A stretch of 64,000 nt of DNA. It comes from Nematostella vectensis (lineage: Eukaryota > Cnidaria > Anthozoa > Actiniaria > Edwardsiidae). The stretch is taken from positions 7,067,070 to 7,131,069 of the forward strand of contig NC_064038.1 in NCBI RefSeq assembly GCF_932526225.1, given 5' to 3'. The translations under genes were made by a program, and so were the position numbers. Position 1 is the stretch's first letter. Each line of letters opens with the position of its first letter. Under the pieces are notes generated by a model. The model was not told the DNA's origin. It did no database searches and saw only the letters and a program-made list of their open reading frames with translations. Shown here piece by piece: positions 13,028-40,799 of this stretch.

Positions 13028-13319
13028 TCAGTTAAACTTCATCGGCAAAAAAAACTGCAGGGCGACTTCGACCCGAATGAAGTGCTTTAAACCACAGCAA
13101 AGATCCATGTGGGATCTAGAGCTGCGACCGGGCTAGCGTGATGCCAATTGTGCGGATCACGCATGCGACCTTTGCTAGTCTAAAACTCCGTCGGATAGCC
13201 AAACTATCCTTGCGAGTATGTATACATAAATGTGGACTTTAAAAGCACACTAGCATACACACATTGGCACCAGTCGGGCCAAGACGGGACGCTAGCACAG
13301 TCTATTACCCGTGCAGTTC

Positions 13320-13382
13320 GGCAACCATGGACAGCTGTTTCGTCCTTATTAGGACTCGTCAGCATGGCATAGCCGGTTTGCC
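13320..13382 (-). ncRNA. Type I hammerhead ribozyme, unit 2
   Basis: Same core, stems and bulge as unit 1, with no substitution in the motif. Predicted cleavage is between 13330 and 13329 on the minus strand. Confidence 0.9.
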
Positions 13383-13674
13383 TCAGTTAAACTTCATCGG
13401 CAAAAAAAACTGCAGGGCGACTTCGACCCGAACGAAGTGCTTTAAACCACAGCAAAGATCCATGTGGGATCTAGAGCTGCGACCGGGCTAGCGTGATGCC
13501 AATTGTGCGGATCACGCATGCGACCTTTGCTAGTCTAAAACTCCGTCGGATAGCCAAACTATCCTTGCGAGTATGTATACATAAATGTGGACTTTAAAAG
13601 CACACTAGCATACACACATTGGCACCAGTCGGGCCAAGACGGGACGCTAGCACAGTCTATTACCCGTGCAGTTC

Positions 13675-13737
13675 GGCAACCATGGACAGCTGTTTCGTCC
13701 TTATTAGGACTCGTCAGCATGGCATAGCCGGTTTGCC
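13675..13737 (-). ncRNA. Type I hammerhead ribozyme, unit 3
   Basis: Identical motif to unit 1. The surrounding unit has a 3-base insertion just beyond the ribozyme (near 13744) and one extra A in the A-run. Confidence 0.9.
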
Positions 13738-14033
13738 TCAGTTACAAAACTTCATCGGCAAAAAAAAACTGCAGGGCGACTTCGACCCGAACGAAGTGCT
13801 TTAAACCACAGCAAAGATCCATGTGGGATCTAGAGCTGCGACCGGGCTAGCGTGATGCCAATTGTGCGGATCACGCATGCGACCTTTGCTAGTCTAAAAC
13901 TCCGTCGGATAGCCAAACTATCCTTGCGAGTATGTATACATAAATGTGGACTTTAAATGCACACTAGCATACACACATTGGCACCAGTCGGGCCAAGACG
14001 GGACGCTAGCACAGTCTATTACCCGTGCAGTTC

Positions 14034-14096
14034 GGCAACCATGGACAGCTGTTTCGTCCTTATTAGGACTCGTCAGCATGGCATAGCCGGTTTGCC
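14034..14096 (-). ncRNA. Type I hammerhead ribozyme, unit 4
   Basis: Identical motif to unit 1, with all core residues and all stem pairs retained. Confidence 0.9.
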
Positions 14097-14388
14097 TCAG
14101 TTAAACTTCATCGGCAAAAAAAACTGCAGGGCGACTTCGACCCGAATGAAGTGCTTTAAACCACAGCAAAGATCCATGTGGGATCTAGAGCTGCGACCGG
14201 GCTAGCGTGATGCCAATTGTGCGGATCACGCATGCGACCTTTGCTAGTCTAAAACTCCGTCGGATAGCCAAACTATCCTTGCGAGTATGTATACATAAAT
14301 GTGGACTTTAAAAGCACACTAGCATACACACATTGGCACCAGTCGGGCCAAGACGGGACGCTAGCACAGTCTATTACCCGTGCAGTTC

Positions 14389-14451
14389 GGCAACCATGGA
14401 CAGCTGTTTCGTCCTTATTAGGACTCGTCAGCATGGCATAGCCGGTTTGCC
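14389..14451 (-). ncRNA. Type I hammerhead ribozyme, unit 5
   Basis: Identical motif to unit 1. The unit has the longest A-run of the array (near 14471-14480). Confidence 0.9.
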
Positions 14452-14745
14452 TCAGTTAAACTTCATCGGCAAAAAAAAAACTGCAGGGCGACTTCGACCC
14501 GAACGAAGTGCTTTAAACCACAGCAAAGATCCATGTGGGATCTAGAGCTGCGACCGGGCTATCGTGATGCCAATTGTGCGGATCACGCATGCGACCTTTG
14601 CTAGTCTAAAACTCCGTCGGATAGCCAAACTATCCTTGCGAGTATGTATACATAAATGTGGACTTTAAAAGCACACTAGCATACACACATTGGCACCAGT
14701 CGGGCCAAGACGGGACGCTAGCACAGTCTATTACCCGTGCAGTTC

Positions 14746-14808
14746 GGCAACCATGGACAGCTGTTTCGTCCTTATTAGGACTCGTCAGCATGGCATAGCC
14801 GGTTTGCC
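14746..14808 (-). ncRNA. Type I hammerhead ribozyme, unit 6
   Basis: Identical motif to unit 1. This is the last unit on the right, which ends at 14986, about 22 bases short of a full repeat. Confidence 0.9.
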
Positions 14809-15083
14809 TCAGTTAAACTTTATCGGCAAAAAAAACTGCAGGGCGACTTCGACCCGAACGAAGTGCTTTAAACCACAGCAAAGATCCATGTGGGATCTAG
14901 AGCTGCGACCGGGCTAGCGTGATGCCAATTGTGCGGATCACGCATGCGACCTTTGCTAGTCTAAAACTCCGTCGGATAGCCAAACTTCTAAAGATAACAT
15001 TTATATATTAATGTACTGTTATTCTACTAAGGAGACGTATTACTAAATTATCGTAAAGTGTGCGGGCAGGCTGGCATTCGACC

Positions 15084-15296
15084 ACAGGGTACCCGCGCGA
15101 TGACCAAAAAACTACGACGACAGGGTACCCGCGCGATGACCAAAAAACTACGACGACAGGGTACCCGCGCGATGACCAAAAAACTACGACGACAGGGTAC
15201 CCGCGCGATGACCAAAAAACTACGACGACAGGGTACCCGCGCGATGACCAAAAAACTACAACGACAGGGTACCCGCGCGATGACCAAAAAACTACG
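15084..15296. repeat. 36-bp tandem array, about 6 copies
   Basis: Near-identical 36-base units contain the palindrome GGGTACCC, then CGCGCGATGACC, an A-run and CTACGACGA. Only one internal substitution (CTACAACGA in the fifth junction) is seen. Because 36 is divisible by 3, several frames stay open on both strands; these are artefacts of the period. It abuts a long foldback on the right. Confidence 0.85.
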
Positions 15297-15303
15297 TCTC
15301 ATA

Positions 15304-15536
15304 GTTATACAGTCGATTCAGAAAATGTTGTCGTCAACCGGCTTCGCGACTACGCGACAAGCCCGCATGTAAGCAAGGGTAAAAACCACTGAAACGCCTA
15401 GCTGCATATATTAGCCAACGCATAACTTCAGGCTTAGAGGTGGCTAATATATGCATTTTGTATTTTTACCCATACTTACATGCGGGCTTGTCGCGGAGCC
15501 GGTTGACGACAACCTTTTGTCAATCGACTGTATACC
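15304..15536. repeat. ~230-bp imperfect foldback (MITE-like hairpin)
   Basis: The arm starting TATACAGTCGATT near 15306 is matched by AATCGACTGTATA at 15522-15534. Inner arm segments also pair: GCCCGCATGTAAG with its complement near 15476-15488, and GCATATATTAGCCA (15404-15417) with TGGCTAATATATGC (15441-15454). The whole region could form one long hairpin with a ~23-base loop. There is no coding capacity. Confidence 0.75.
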
Positions 15537-16039
15537 GGAGTTCGGCGCTCGAAGTGTTATTATAAGTGTTAGTAGTAGATTTAGCGGTGATACATCATTC
15601 GTCCTAGTTAAAGTCTTAACCGAAAAAACGAGGATTCACAGTGTAGAAAGCCAGGTTTTTAGGGTAGTAGCTATCAAAAGATTTCACCGCATTGGATTGA
15701 TGCACCACAGGCAAAACAATAGAACGGGGATACAATAAAACAATAAGGTTACCCAACCAATCCTATTGGGCCTTACAAGCGGCCTTCTACACTTCTCGGG
15801 CCTGGGTCTCACTCCACTCTCAAGATTAATGTTGCAAGAATTGTGAGCCATTGCGACTCAAGAGAGCAGGTACCTAAATTTTGTTAAAACAGCCTAGAAA
15901 TGTGGCAGTTATACTTCAAGGTAAATCTTTGAATGAGCCGAAGGCGTTACTTTTGTCAACACAACTAAATGGCACACTCGTTAAGACAACTGGGATACCT
16001 CGTGATGGCACTTGGTCCAGACCATGTTGTCAAACAAGA
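15537..16039. other. Unique spacer between foldback and 33-bp array
   Basis: No recognisable gene. A 95-codon plus-strand frame crosses from the foldback arm into this spacer and has no motifs. Confidence 0.4.
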
Positions 16040-16915
16040 TGTGATGACGCCATTATGATTTCACATAAAACTAGTGATGACGCCATGGTGATGTTACAGA
16101 TACCTAGTGATGACGCCATGGTGATTTCACATAGTGATAACGCCATGGTGATGTCACAGATACCTCACAGATACCTAGTGATGACGCCATGATGTCACAG
16201 ATACCTAGTGATGACGCCATGGTGATGTCACAGATACCTAGTGATGACGCCATGGTGATTTCACAGATACCTAGTAATGACGCCATGGTGATTTCACATA
16301 AAACTAGTGATGACACCATGGTGATTTCACATAAAACTGGTGATGACGCCATGGTGATGTTACAGATACCTAGTGATGACGCCATGGTGATTTCACAGAT
16401 ACCTAATAATGACGCCATGGTGATTTCAAATAAAACTAGTGATGACGCCATGGTGATGTCACAAATACCTAGTGATGACGCCATGGTGATTTCACAGATA
16501 CCTAGTAATGAGGCCATGGTGATTTCACATAAAACTAGTGATGACGCCATGGTGATGTTACAGATACCTAGTAATGAGGCAATGGTGATTTCACATAAAA
16601 CTAGTGATGACACCATGGTGATTTCACATAAAACTGGTGATGACGCCATGGTGATGTTACAGATACCTAGTGATGACGCCATGGTGATTTCACAGATACC
16701 TAGTAATGACGCCATGGTGATTTCACATAAAACTAGTGATGACACCATGGTGATTTCACATAAAACTGGTGATGACGCCATGGTGATGTTACAGATACCT
16801 AGTGATGACGCCATGGTGATTTCACAGATACCTAATAATGACGCCATGGTGATTTCACATAAAACTAGTGATGACGCCATGGTGATGTCACAGATACCTA
16901 GTGATGACGCCATGG
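16040..16915. repeat. 33-bp tandem array, about 26 copies with two interleaved variants
   Basis: Units read GTGATGACGCCATGGTGAT followed by either TTCACATAAAACTA or T(T/G)(T/C)CACAGATACCTA. The two unit types recur in larger blocks, for example around 16280-16390, 16600-16710 and 16720-16830, showing higher-order duplication. The period is a multiple of three, which explains long open frames on both strands (260 and 269 codons) made only of an 11-residue repeat. I do not call these genes. Confidence 0.88.
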
Positions 16916-17754
16916 AGTTTTGTTCTTACTTTCTATCTCGTCTTTTTTTATTTTCTTTCCGCTTATTTTGAGGAGAAAACCAGCATAGTAGATTTTCTAC
17001 GAAGTACTCTGGTAAACAACAACAGCAGCTCTTGTGTCAAAATTGTGAAAAAGAGAAATTGCAGAGTTGGATTTTAGAGTCGTTCGATGGGTTTTGCCGT
17101 GAATGAATCGTTTTGAAAGTTCACAAAACTTTGATGGAATCCATCAAAGTCCACTTAATCAAGAAAGTGTAGGAACAAACGGTTGAAATCCGAAATTTGA
17201 TATTAACTTATCTTCGCATGGTGATGAAGAAAAGGGTTGCTGATAAGCCAAACCGAGGATTTTCCTTAAACACGCGGGAAAGCAAATGGCGGTTTATTGA
17301 CTTCTCCAAAACCTGTGCAATTGATATCTAGCTTGAATGGGAAGGAAAAGGAGATTAAAAAGGCATGATTTATTGTCTTTTTTGACATTTTGTTGCTCTG
17401 TTTATGGGATCTAGCTGATTCAAAAGTTGTAAATAATAATTCACTCAAAAGCACGGTATATTCTTATCAAATCCCCTCTAACATTTTATAGCATATTGAG
17501 GAAGTCCTTTTTCGTTATTTTGATGGAAAACCGCAAATGACATTACTGTATTTTACCAGACTAACCGTTTGTTGTTTTTTCCTCTCGAATTTCGACGGTA
17601 TTTGAGTGCTACCGAAAATGGCGCCTCCAACCTTGTTTCTTTCCTTAGTAGGGGGAGAGAAGTAATAAATTCCGAACCCCCCCCCCCCCCTCCAAAAAAA
17701 AAATCGTGTATTACACGTGAATTTGACAACCACAAGGCATGTTTTAAGTTCTAA
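16916..17754. other. Spacer with a small palindrome, no gene
   Basis: ACTTTGATGG/CCATCAAAGT forms a 23-base palindrome at 17128-17150. A C-run followed by an A-run lies near 17680-17702. No coding unit is recognised. Confidence 0.4.
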
Positions 17755-18342
17755 GGCAATTTTATTGACAACATTTCACACACAAAAAACGCTTTACTCG
17801 TCCCCTCTCAGAACAGCCGAATTCCGAGCTATGAACAAGCAACCATTGCCTGGGCTACCTGTGGTAATATTTATTCACGCCAAGTATGGCATCTGTTTAA
17901 CTATATGTCAAGAGAATATGCTCTTCAAGTGGTTGATAACAACAAGTGAGGTGGTGCTCCCCACGGCACTTCCTAACTTTCTGATTATCGGGAACTTACT
18001 GTACTGGTCTGCTACAAGCAAGTTTGTTTTCCCTTTGTAATCGAATAGGTCAGAGCTCACCTTCTGCCAGGGGTAACTCGGTGGTTCTGGCTGTAAGATT
18101 GGTTGCTTCTGGTTGTGTCGTTGGTGCTTCTGACATGCCTCGCAGGTCTTCACAAGGTTTACAACATCCTTGGTGATTCCTGGCCAAAACACAGTGGTGC
18201 GGGCTCTCAAGAGGCACTTCTCCTGGCCCAGGTGTCCCTTGTGTAGGGTATCCAAGATCTCTGGTCTCAGGGTAGGTGGTATAACAATGCTCTCTCCCTT
18301 GAGGACAAGGCCATCTTCTATTGTCAATTCTTCTCTGAAATT
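17755..18342 (-). pseudogene. Integrase fragment (HHCC zinc domain plus start of core)
   Basis: LHKGHLGQEK and CEACQKHQ form the HHCC zinc-binding part. SSDLFDYKG and LLVADQYSKF are the start of the DDE core. The frame stops at 17908 before the second catalytic Asp; a degraded remnant seems to continue to about 17755. The fragment is not functional. Confidence 0.78.
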
Positions 18343-19153
18343 TCAGTAATCATAGAGCATACTGGGACACTTTTCTCTAGACTCTTGCCATCCTTTGCAG
18401 ATGGTGTCTCTGAGTTGGCTTAGGGTTGGGTCACTAGTGGTCAGGTCTCTGATTTGCTGCAATTTTGCTGGTGAGGCTGGCAGTGTGTCAGTCACCTGGT
18501 GGATACTTAACTGGGGTAGCTGTCCCTTGGGCGGTGCCGGTTGAGGTGACAGTCTGGATAATGCATCAGCAATTGGAACATCAGACCCTTTGACGTACTT
18601 GACAGTGACGTCATACTTGAGTGCCCTCAATACGAACCTCTGTAAACAAGCAGGACATGAGGTTAGTTTCTTTTTGAAAATGGACTCAAGGGGTTTATGG
18701 TCAGTGTTAACTGTACATTGCTTTCCATAAATGAAGTAGTGGAACCTCTCTAGTCCCCATACTACCCCGAGAGCCTTGCGCTCTATGTTACTATAGTTCT
18801 GCTCAGACTCTGTGTCCACCTTGTAGGAGGACAGCGCCAACACCTTTCAGAGATGCGTCTGTCTGTATGACTGTCTCTTCCTTGGGGTCAAAATATCGAA
18901 GTACTCCTAGGGATGATATCTCTTCCTTCACCTTCTTGAATGTTTCATCATGTTCGGGTTCCCATAAGAATACACTTTCCTTCTTTGTGAGCTCTCGTAA
19001 GGGTGCTGTCAAGGTGGTGAGTTGCCCTGAATACCTTGTGAGGTAGTTGACTAAGCCTAAGAAGCTCTGAAGGTTCTTAGTGTCTTTGGGTGCTTCCATG
19101 TCTAGGATCGCAGACACCTTCTTGTTGTCTGGGGGACCCCTTCCGGACTCCAT
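18343..19153 (-). pseudogene. RT thumb and RNase H segment (frameshifted, nonsense codon at its end)
   Basis: FLGLVNYLTRYS is the RT connection motif. IQTDASLKGVGAVLLQ carries the first RNase H Asp. A frame break near 18803-18843 precedes YSNIERKALGVVW with the catalytic Glu and VNTDHKPLESIF with the next Asp. The segment ends at a TGA where related elements normally have Trp (YDY-stop-NFREE), so it looks like a nonsense mutation. Confidence 0.8.
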
Positions 19154-19815
19154 GTGTGTCCGAAAAAACTAACTTCATTGCACTTGAACTGAAGCTTTTC
19201 AGCATTGAACACAATCCCCTTCTCTTTGGCTCTCTCCATGAGGTCTGTCAGGTTTCGGTCATGCTCCTTTTCAGTGGACCCATACACGAATATGTCATCG
19301 GCAATGCCGGTCACGCCATTCGGGCCTTCAAGGGCTGAATAAAGTTGTCGTTGGAAAATATCCTGCAATACTACCAGTCCAAATGGGAGTCTGGAAAACT
19401 TGAACCTTCCAAATGGTGTTCCAAACGTTGTGAGGTATGAACTTTCGTTGTCCAGGGGAACGTGCCAGCACCCTTTTTTTGCATCGATCAGGGTGAAGTA
19501 CTTGGCGTCACTTAGTTGTGTCACCACTTCATCAACCGTCTTGGTGTAGTGGTGTTCTCTCTTGATCCACCTATTCAAGTCCCGGGGGTCCAGGCAGACT
19601 CGGGTCTTTGTGATCACCCCCTTGTCATTGGTTGTCTCTGTCAACACAATGCTATTCACCCAGTCTGTGGGTGTGTCCACAGGTTCTATGATACCTGCTT
19701 CAAGCATCTTGTCGATTTCTTGCTTGTACAATTCACGGAGGTGGACTGGTACCGACCTGGGTGGGTGGATAACAGGTTCTGCACCCTCCTCTAAGGTGAT
19801 GTGATATGGTCTCAT
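19102..19815 (-). pseudogene. Gypsy-type reverse transcriptase segment
   Basis: Recognisable RT blocks occur in order: IDKMLEAGIIEP, RVCLDPRDLN, YFTLIDAKKGCWHVPLD with the first catalytic Asp, FGRFKFSRLPFGL, and the catalytic IADDIFVYG. The stretch after LPFGL is altered compared with the family, and the frame is lost near 19140, where the next segment continues in another frame. Confidence 0.82.
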
Positions 19816-20321
19816 TTTAAATGCTCCCAGTCCCTCAAAACGTTTCCCTTAGTGAGTGGGGTGTGCATGTTGTCATGTTGACTATGGGATTGGGCCTTGG
19901 GGGCTTTGTCAAGGTTAAGGTTGTACTTCACTAGCTCGAGATCATCACATGTCTTGCAGCCAATTATGGCAGGACCTGATACTTCAGTAACATTGAATGT
20001 TATTTCTTTAACTTGACCCTTGTGGTGCACATACAATTGACACTGCCCCAGGTTCGAGATTTCATGTCCACCGTAGGATATGATTTTGCAGCCAGGTTTC
20101 TCTAGCTGTCTTTTTTTTTTCGGGAAAAGGCACTCAATGTCCTTCTTTGCAATGACATTGAGTTCTGCGCCAGTATCAATTCTACATACAATAGAGGTGG
20201 TATTCTTGTGGTGTGGTTTGGAAGTGAACTGCAATTCTGTCGTTACACGGTTGCGGTTTTCTAGCTGGAAGATGCTTTCAATTCCGCTTGGGCTATTTTC
20301 ATTAGTGCTGGTTTCTGCCAC
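19812..20321 (-). pseudogene. Retropepsin-like aspartic protease segment
   Basis: The CRIDTGAELN motif contains the DTG(A) catalytic triad, and AIIGCKTC near residue 115 corresponds to the downstream hydrophobic-hydrophobic-Gly flap-side motif. It is followed after a frame change by the RT. It would process the polyprotein in an intact element. Confidence 0.75.
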
Positions 20322-20366
20322 TAGAGTTCCTAAGAAAACTCTTTCATCACAATTTTCATCATCAAG

Positions 20367-21219
20367 TCAATGGACAAATTTTTTTGGGGGTGTGAAGCAC
20401 ATGTGCTGAAAATGTCCAGTTTTGTGGCAGGCAAAGCACTCTGAATCAATAGCTGGGCATTTCTGGCCCTTTTTGTGGGGTGTATTTCCACATCTTCCAC
20501 ATTTATCTGGTGTATGGTGCTGAGCGGATGCGCCCTTTTCATCACCAGGCTTCTTGTTGGATCTATTTACTGGGTGGGTTTTACCTTTTCGTTGCTTTCT
20601 AGCTTTATTGTTGTTCTGGATGGAGTTTACCTCTCTCTGATTCTGGGGGTTGCTTATGGCGTTCATTTGTAGCCGTGTCGCCTCCTCAGTGTGGGCGATT
20701 TCCCTGGCTCTCTTGAAGGAGAGGGAATTTCCTTCGGCGATGCACTTCTTTCGTACCGCGTCGGAGTCGGCTCCAAAAACAAGAGAATCTCGCATTAGCT
20801 CATCGTGTAAGTCGGTGGGAAAACCACTATTCTGGATAAGTAGTTTTGCCTCAGTAAGGAATTCGTCTAGCGGCCTGTTGTTTTGTTTCAGGGATCTTAG
20901 GTAAAATCGATTTAATAAGTGGTTGGATTGTGGTTTCACGTGCTCTTCGAAACGCTTCCAATATTCGGCCAATTTGTTCGCCTCTTCTGTGCTCAAATTC
21001 CATGTATTAAACAAGTCAAGGCCATAATCTCCCGTCCAGAGGGAGATCCAAATATCTACACTTCTGTTCTTCCGACCTCTGTTTTAGCGGCCCGTCAAAT
21101 AATAATTCACATTTCTGGCGAAAACGTTTGAACTTCAATTCAATGTCGGGGCTCGTGGTCCAGTCTATTTTGGGAGTTTCAAATCCGATCGGATCGCTCA
21201 TTTCGCTGGCTTGAACCAA
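20367..21219 (-). pseudogene. gag-like region with two CCHC zinc knuckles (frameshifted)
   Basis: The first 67 codons (21219-21016) and the following 215-codon segment (21014-20367) are offset by a small insertion near 21030, which breaks the frame. The C-terminal part holds CGRC-x4-H-x5-C and CFAC-x4-H-x4-C knuckles after a basic linker, as in nucleocapsids of Gypsy elements of the K02A2.6-like type. In an intact element this protein would package the RNA. This copy is broken. Confidence 0.75.
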
Positions 21220-22276
21220 AGAACGATTGGAAAAAACTCACGTTTTTCTTTCTCCTTTCAGTCTTTGACTTCTAGAAGATCCCCCTACTGACAGCCATGT
21301 CAAGTTTCGTGAACTGGAGGGTTTATTATGATACTCGTGCGAGTCGTACAAGTTGTACACAAGTATAAAGCTACATGCATAAATTAACATAATGATAACT
21401 ATGGCGCGAAAGTCACGCAATACATGTCAGTCACTGGTTGTGTTACACTATATTCTTTGGAATCTTTGGGATGCTGTTAAATCCATGACATATTCTTCAC
21501 GAGGACAAAGCTTGTAAGAATATTATTTGTATTAAAAATATACATAATGGAACATCTATGAAGGAACTTAATTAATTAACCTTTGGTTTGTTAAATTTAA
21601 TGTACTGCATAATTTATATTATTAAATGATGGCTGGATCCATTTTGTGGGGCCAATACAATTTGTAGTTATTTGGCTGTAATGAACTTAACCTCATTAAA
21701 AAAAATCCATCCTAAAGATAACGAGAGCAGGATCCTAGATCCCAAGCTTCCCTAAATCTACCTCAACCAGTCAAACAAAAAGAGTCCAACGCGGGCTCCA
21801 CTATTAGATTTAGGCAGTGCCTAATCTATATATCAACTCTGTTGTTCTGATTCGTCTTTCGCATAGGATTGAACGAAATGAGGAATTTCCGTTGTAGTAG
21901 CGTTTGGCGCCGCCAGAGTGCTCAAAATTTGAGACAATAAGTTTTGGTCACCCTGTGGCATGTCACGCAATCGCAAGATGTGTTTCTTTTCGTAACAAAC
22001 TCGCGACGTCATTATTATGTGTACTGCTCATGCGTGTGGAATAGAAACAAAAATGGCCGCCTGTCCATAGATTGGTTATTTGCAGTATACGCGACCGAAT
22101 ACACGAGTTTTATGCCTTTTTACAGTAACTTTTTGTCATATATAGTAAACTCCGTGTATTAGTGTTTTTTTGTGGTGTAACAATTGTGTTTTTTTAGAGC
22201 CAAAGAGTATTTATTTGGATAAGTTTTCTTTGGTGTTTTGCTTTTATTTTCAAAATAAGTTTGGACTTTGGCCAAC
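21220..22276. other. Spacer and ClpX upstream region
   Basis: No gene recognised. The right part holds the 5' UTR and promoter of the ClpX gene; no TATA box at a convincing distance is seen. Confidence 0.4.
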
Positions 22277-40422
<18,146 letters not shown>

Positions 40423-40787
40423 CCGATGACGACGATTAAGCCTTTTACGTCGGGGACGCCTCCTTAAGGGTGTAACCTATAACGACGATTACGCCATTTA
40501 CGTCGGGGACGCCTCCTGAAGGGTTAACCGATAACGACGATTACGTCGAAAAAATAAGCAGAGCTATGAACGTATTTCTAATGGCACTTTGTAGCTTCAG
40601 AATTAATCTTTCATGACTCTGTACATTATGCATACTATCATATATTATTTTTACCTCTAGTGTATTACTGGACTCCTTTACTCTTTTTTAATCCTTCACT
40701 CTATGTTTTTGTTTTCTGTACTATGACTGTTTATAGTGCGATGCGCGCTAGCGTGGCCACCCCGACAATTTTGCGAAGCACTTAACG

Positions 40788-40793
40788 AATAAA
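40788..40793 (+). terminator. ClpX polyadenylation signal
   Basis: AATAAA about 365 bases after the ClpX stop codon, followed by T-rich sequence. Confidence 0.6.
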
Positions 40794-40799
40794 TATGAT

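Larger units (their letters stand above)
12879..14986 (-). repeat. Tandem array of six ~355-bp retrozyme-like units carrying hammerhead ribozymes
   Basis: Six head-to-tail units of about 355 bp (355, 355, 359, 355, 357 between successive ribozymes) differ only by a 4-base indel in unit 1, A-run length changes and a few substitutions, so the array is recent or homogenised. The last unit stops about 22 bases short of full length. Each unit contains one complete type I hammerhead motif on the minus strand. Metazoan retrozymes are small non-autonomous retroelements found as short tandem arrays whose transcripts self-cleave to unit-length RNAs that can circularise; unit size, tandem form and ribozyme type fit this class. 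The plus-strand frame of about 70-80 codons present in every unit ends at varied points after A-run changes and is not considered coding. No target-site duplication is evident. Confidence 0.88.
17755..21219 (-). mobile_element. Decayed Gypsy-type (Ty3/mdg4) gag-pol retroelement
   Basis: Reading leftward on the minus strand, the domains appear in Gypsy order: gag with two zinc knuckles, aspartic protease, reverse transcriptase, RNase H, and integrase with HHCC and the start of the catalytic core. The frame breaks between gag segments, between protease and RT, inside the RT/RNase H region and at a nonsense codon before integrase. Integrase degenerates after about 17908 and no matched long terminal repeats were found by eye, so the copy is 3'-truncated or eroded and cannot be autonomous. 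Confidence 0.88.

Noticed and set aside
12879..14986. Recurrent plus-strand frames of about 70-80 codons (MAPVGPRRDAS...) in the ribozyme array
   Set aside because: They repeat because the satellite repeats, their ends shift with A-run length changes, and the strand carrying the conserved signal is the opposite one with the ribozymes.
15048..15392. Frames of 84-110 codons on both strands in the 36-bp array
   Set aside because: The period is divisible by three, which keeps frames open by chance; there is no promoter or domain.
16104..16971. Long frames of 260 and 269 codons on both strands
   Set aside because: They are generated by a 33-bp period and consist only of an 11-residue repeat.
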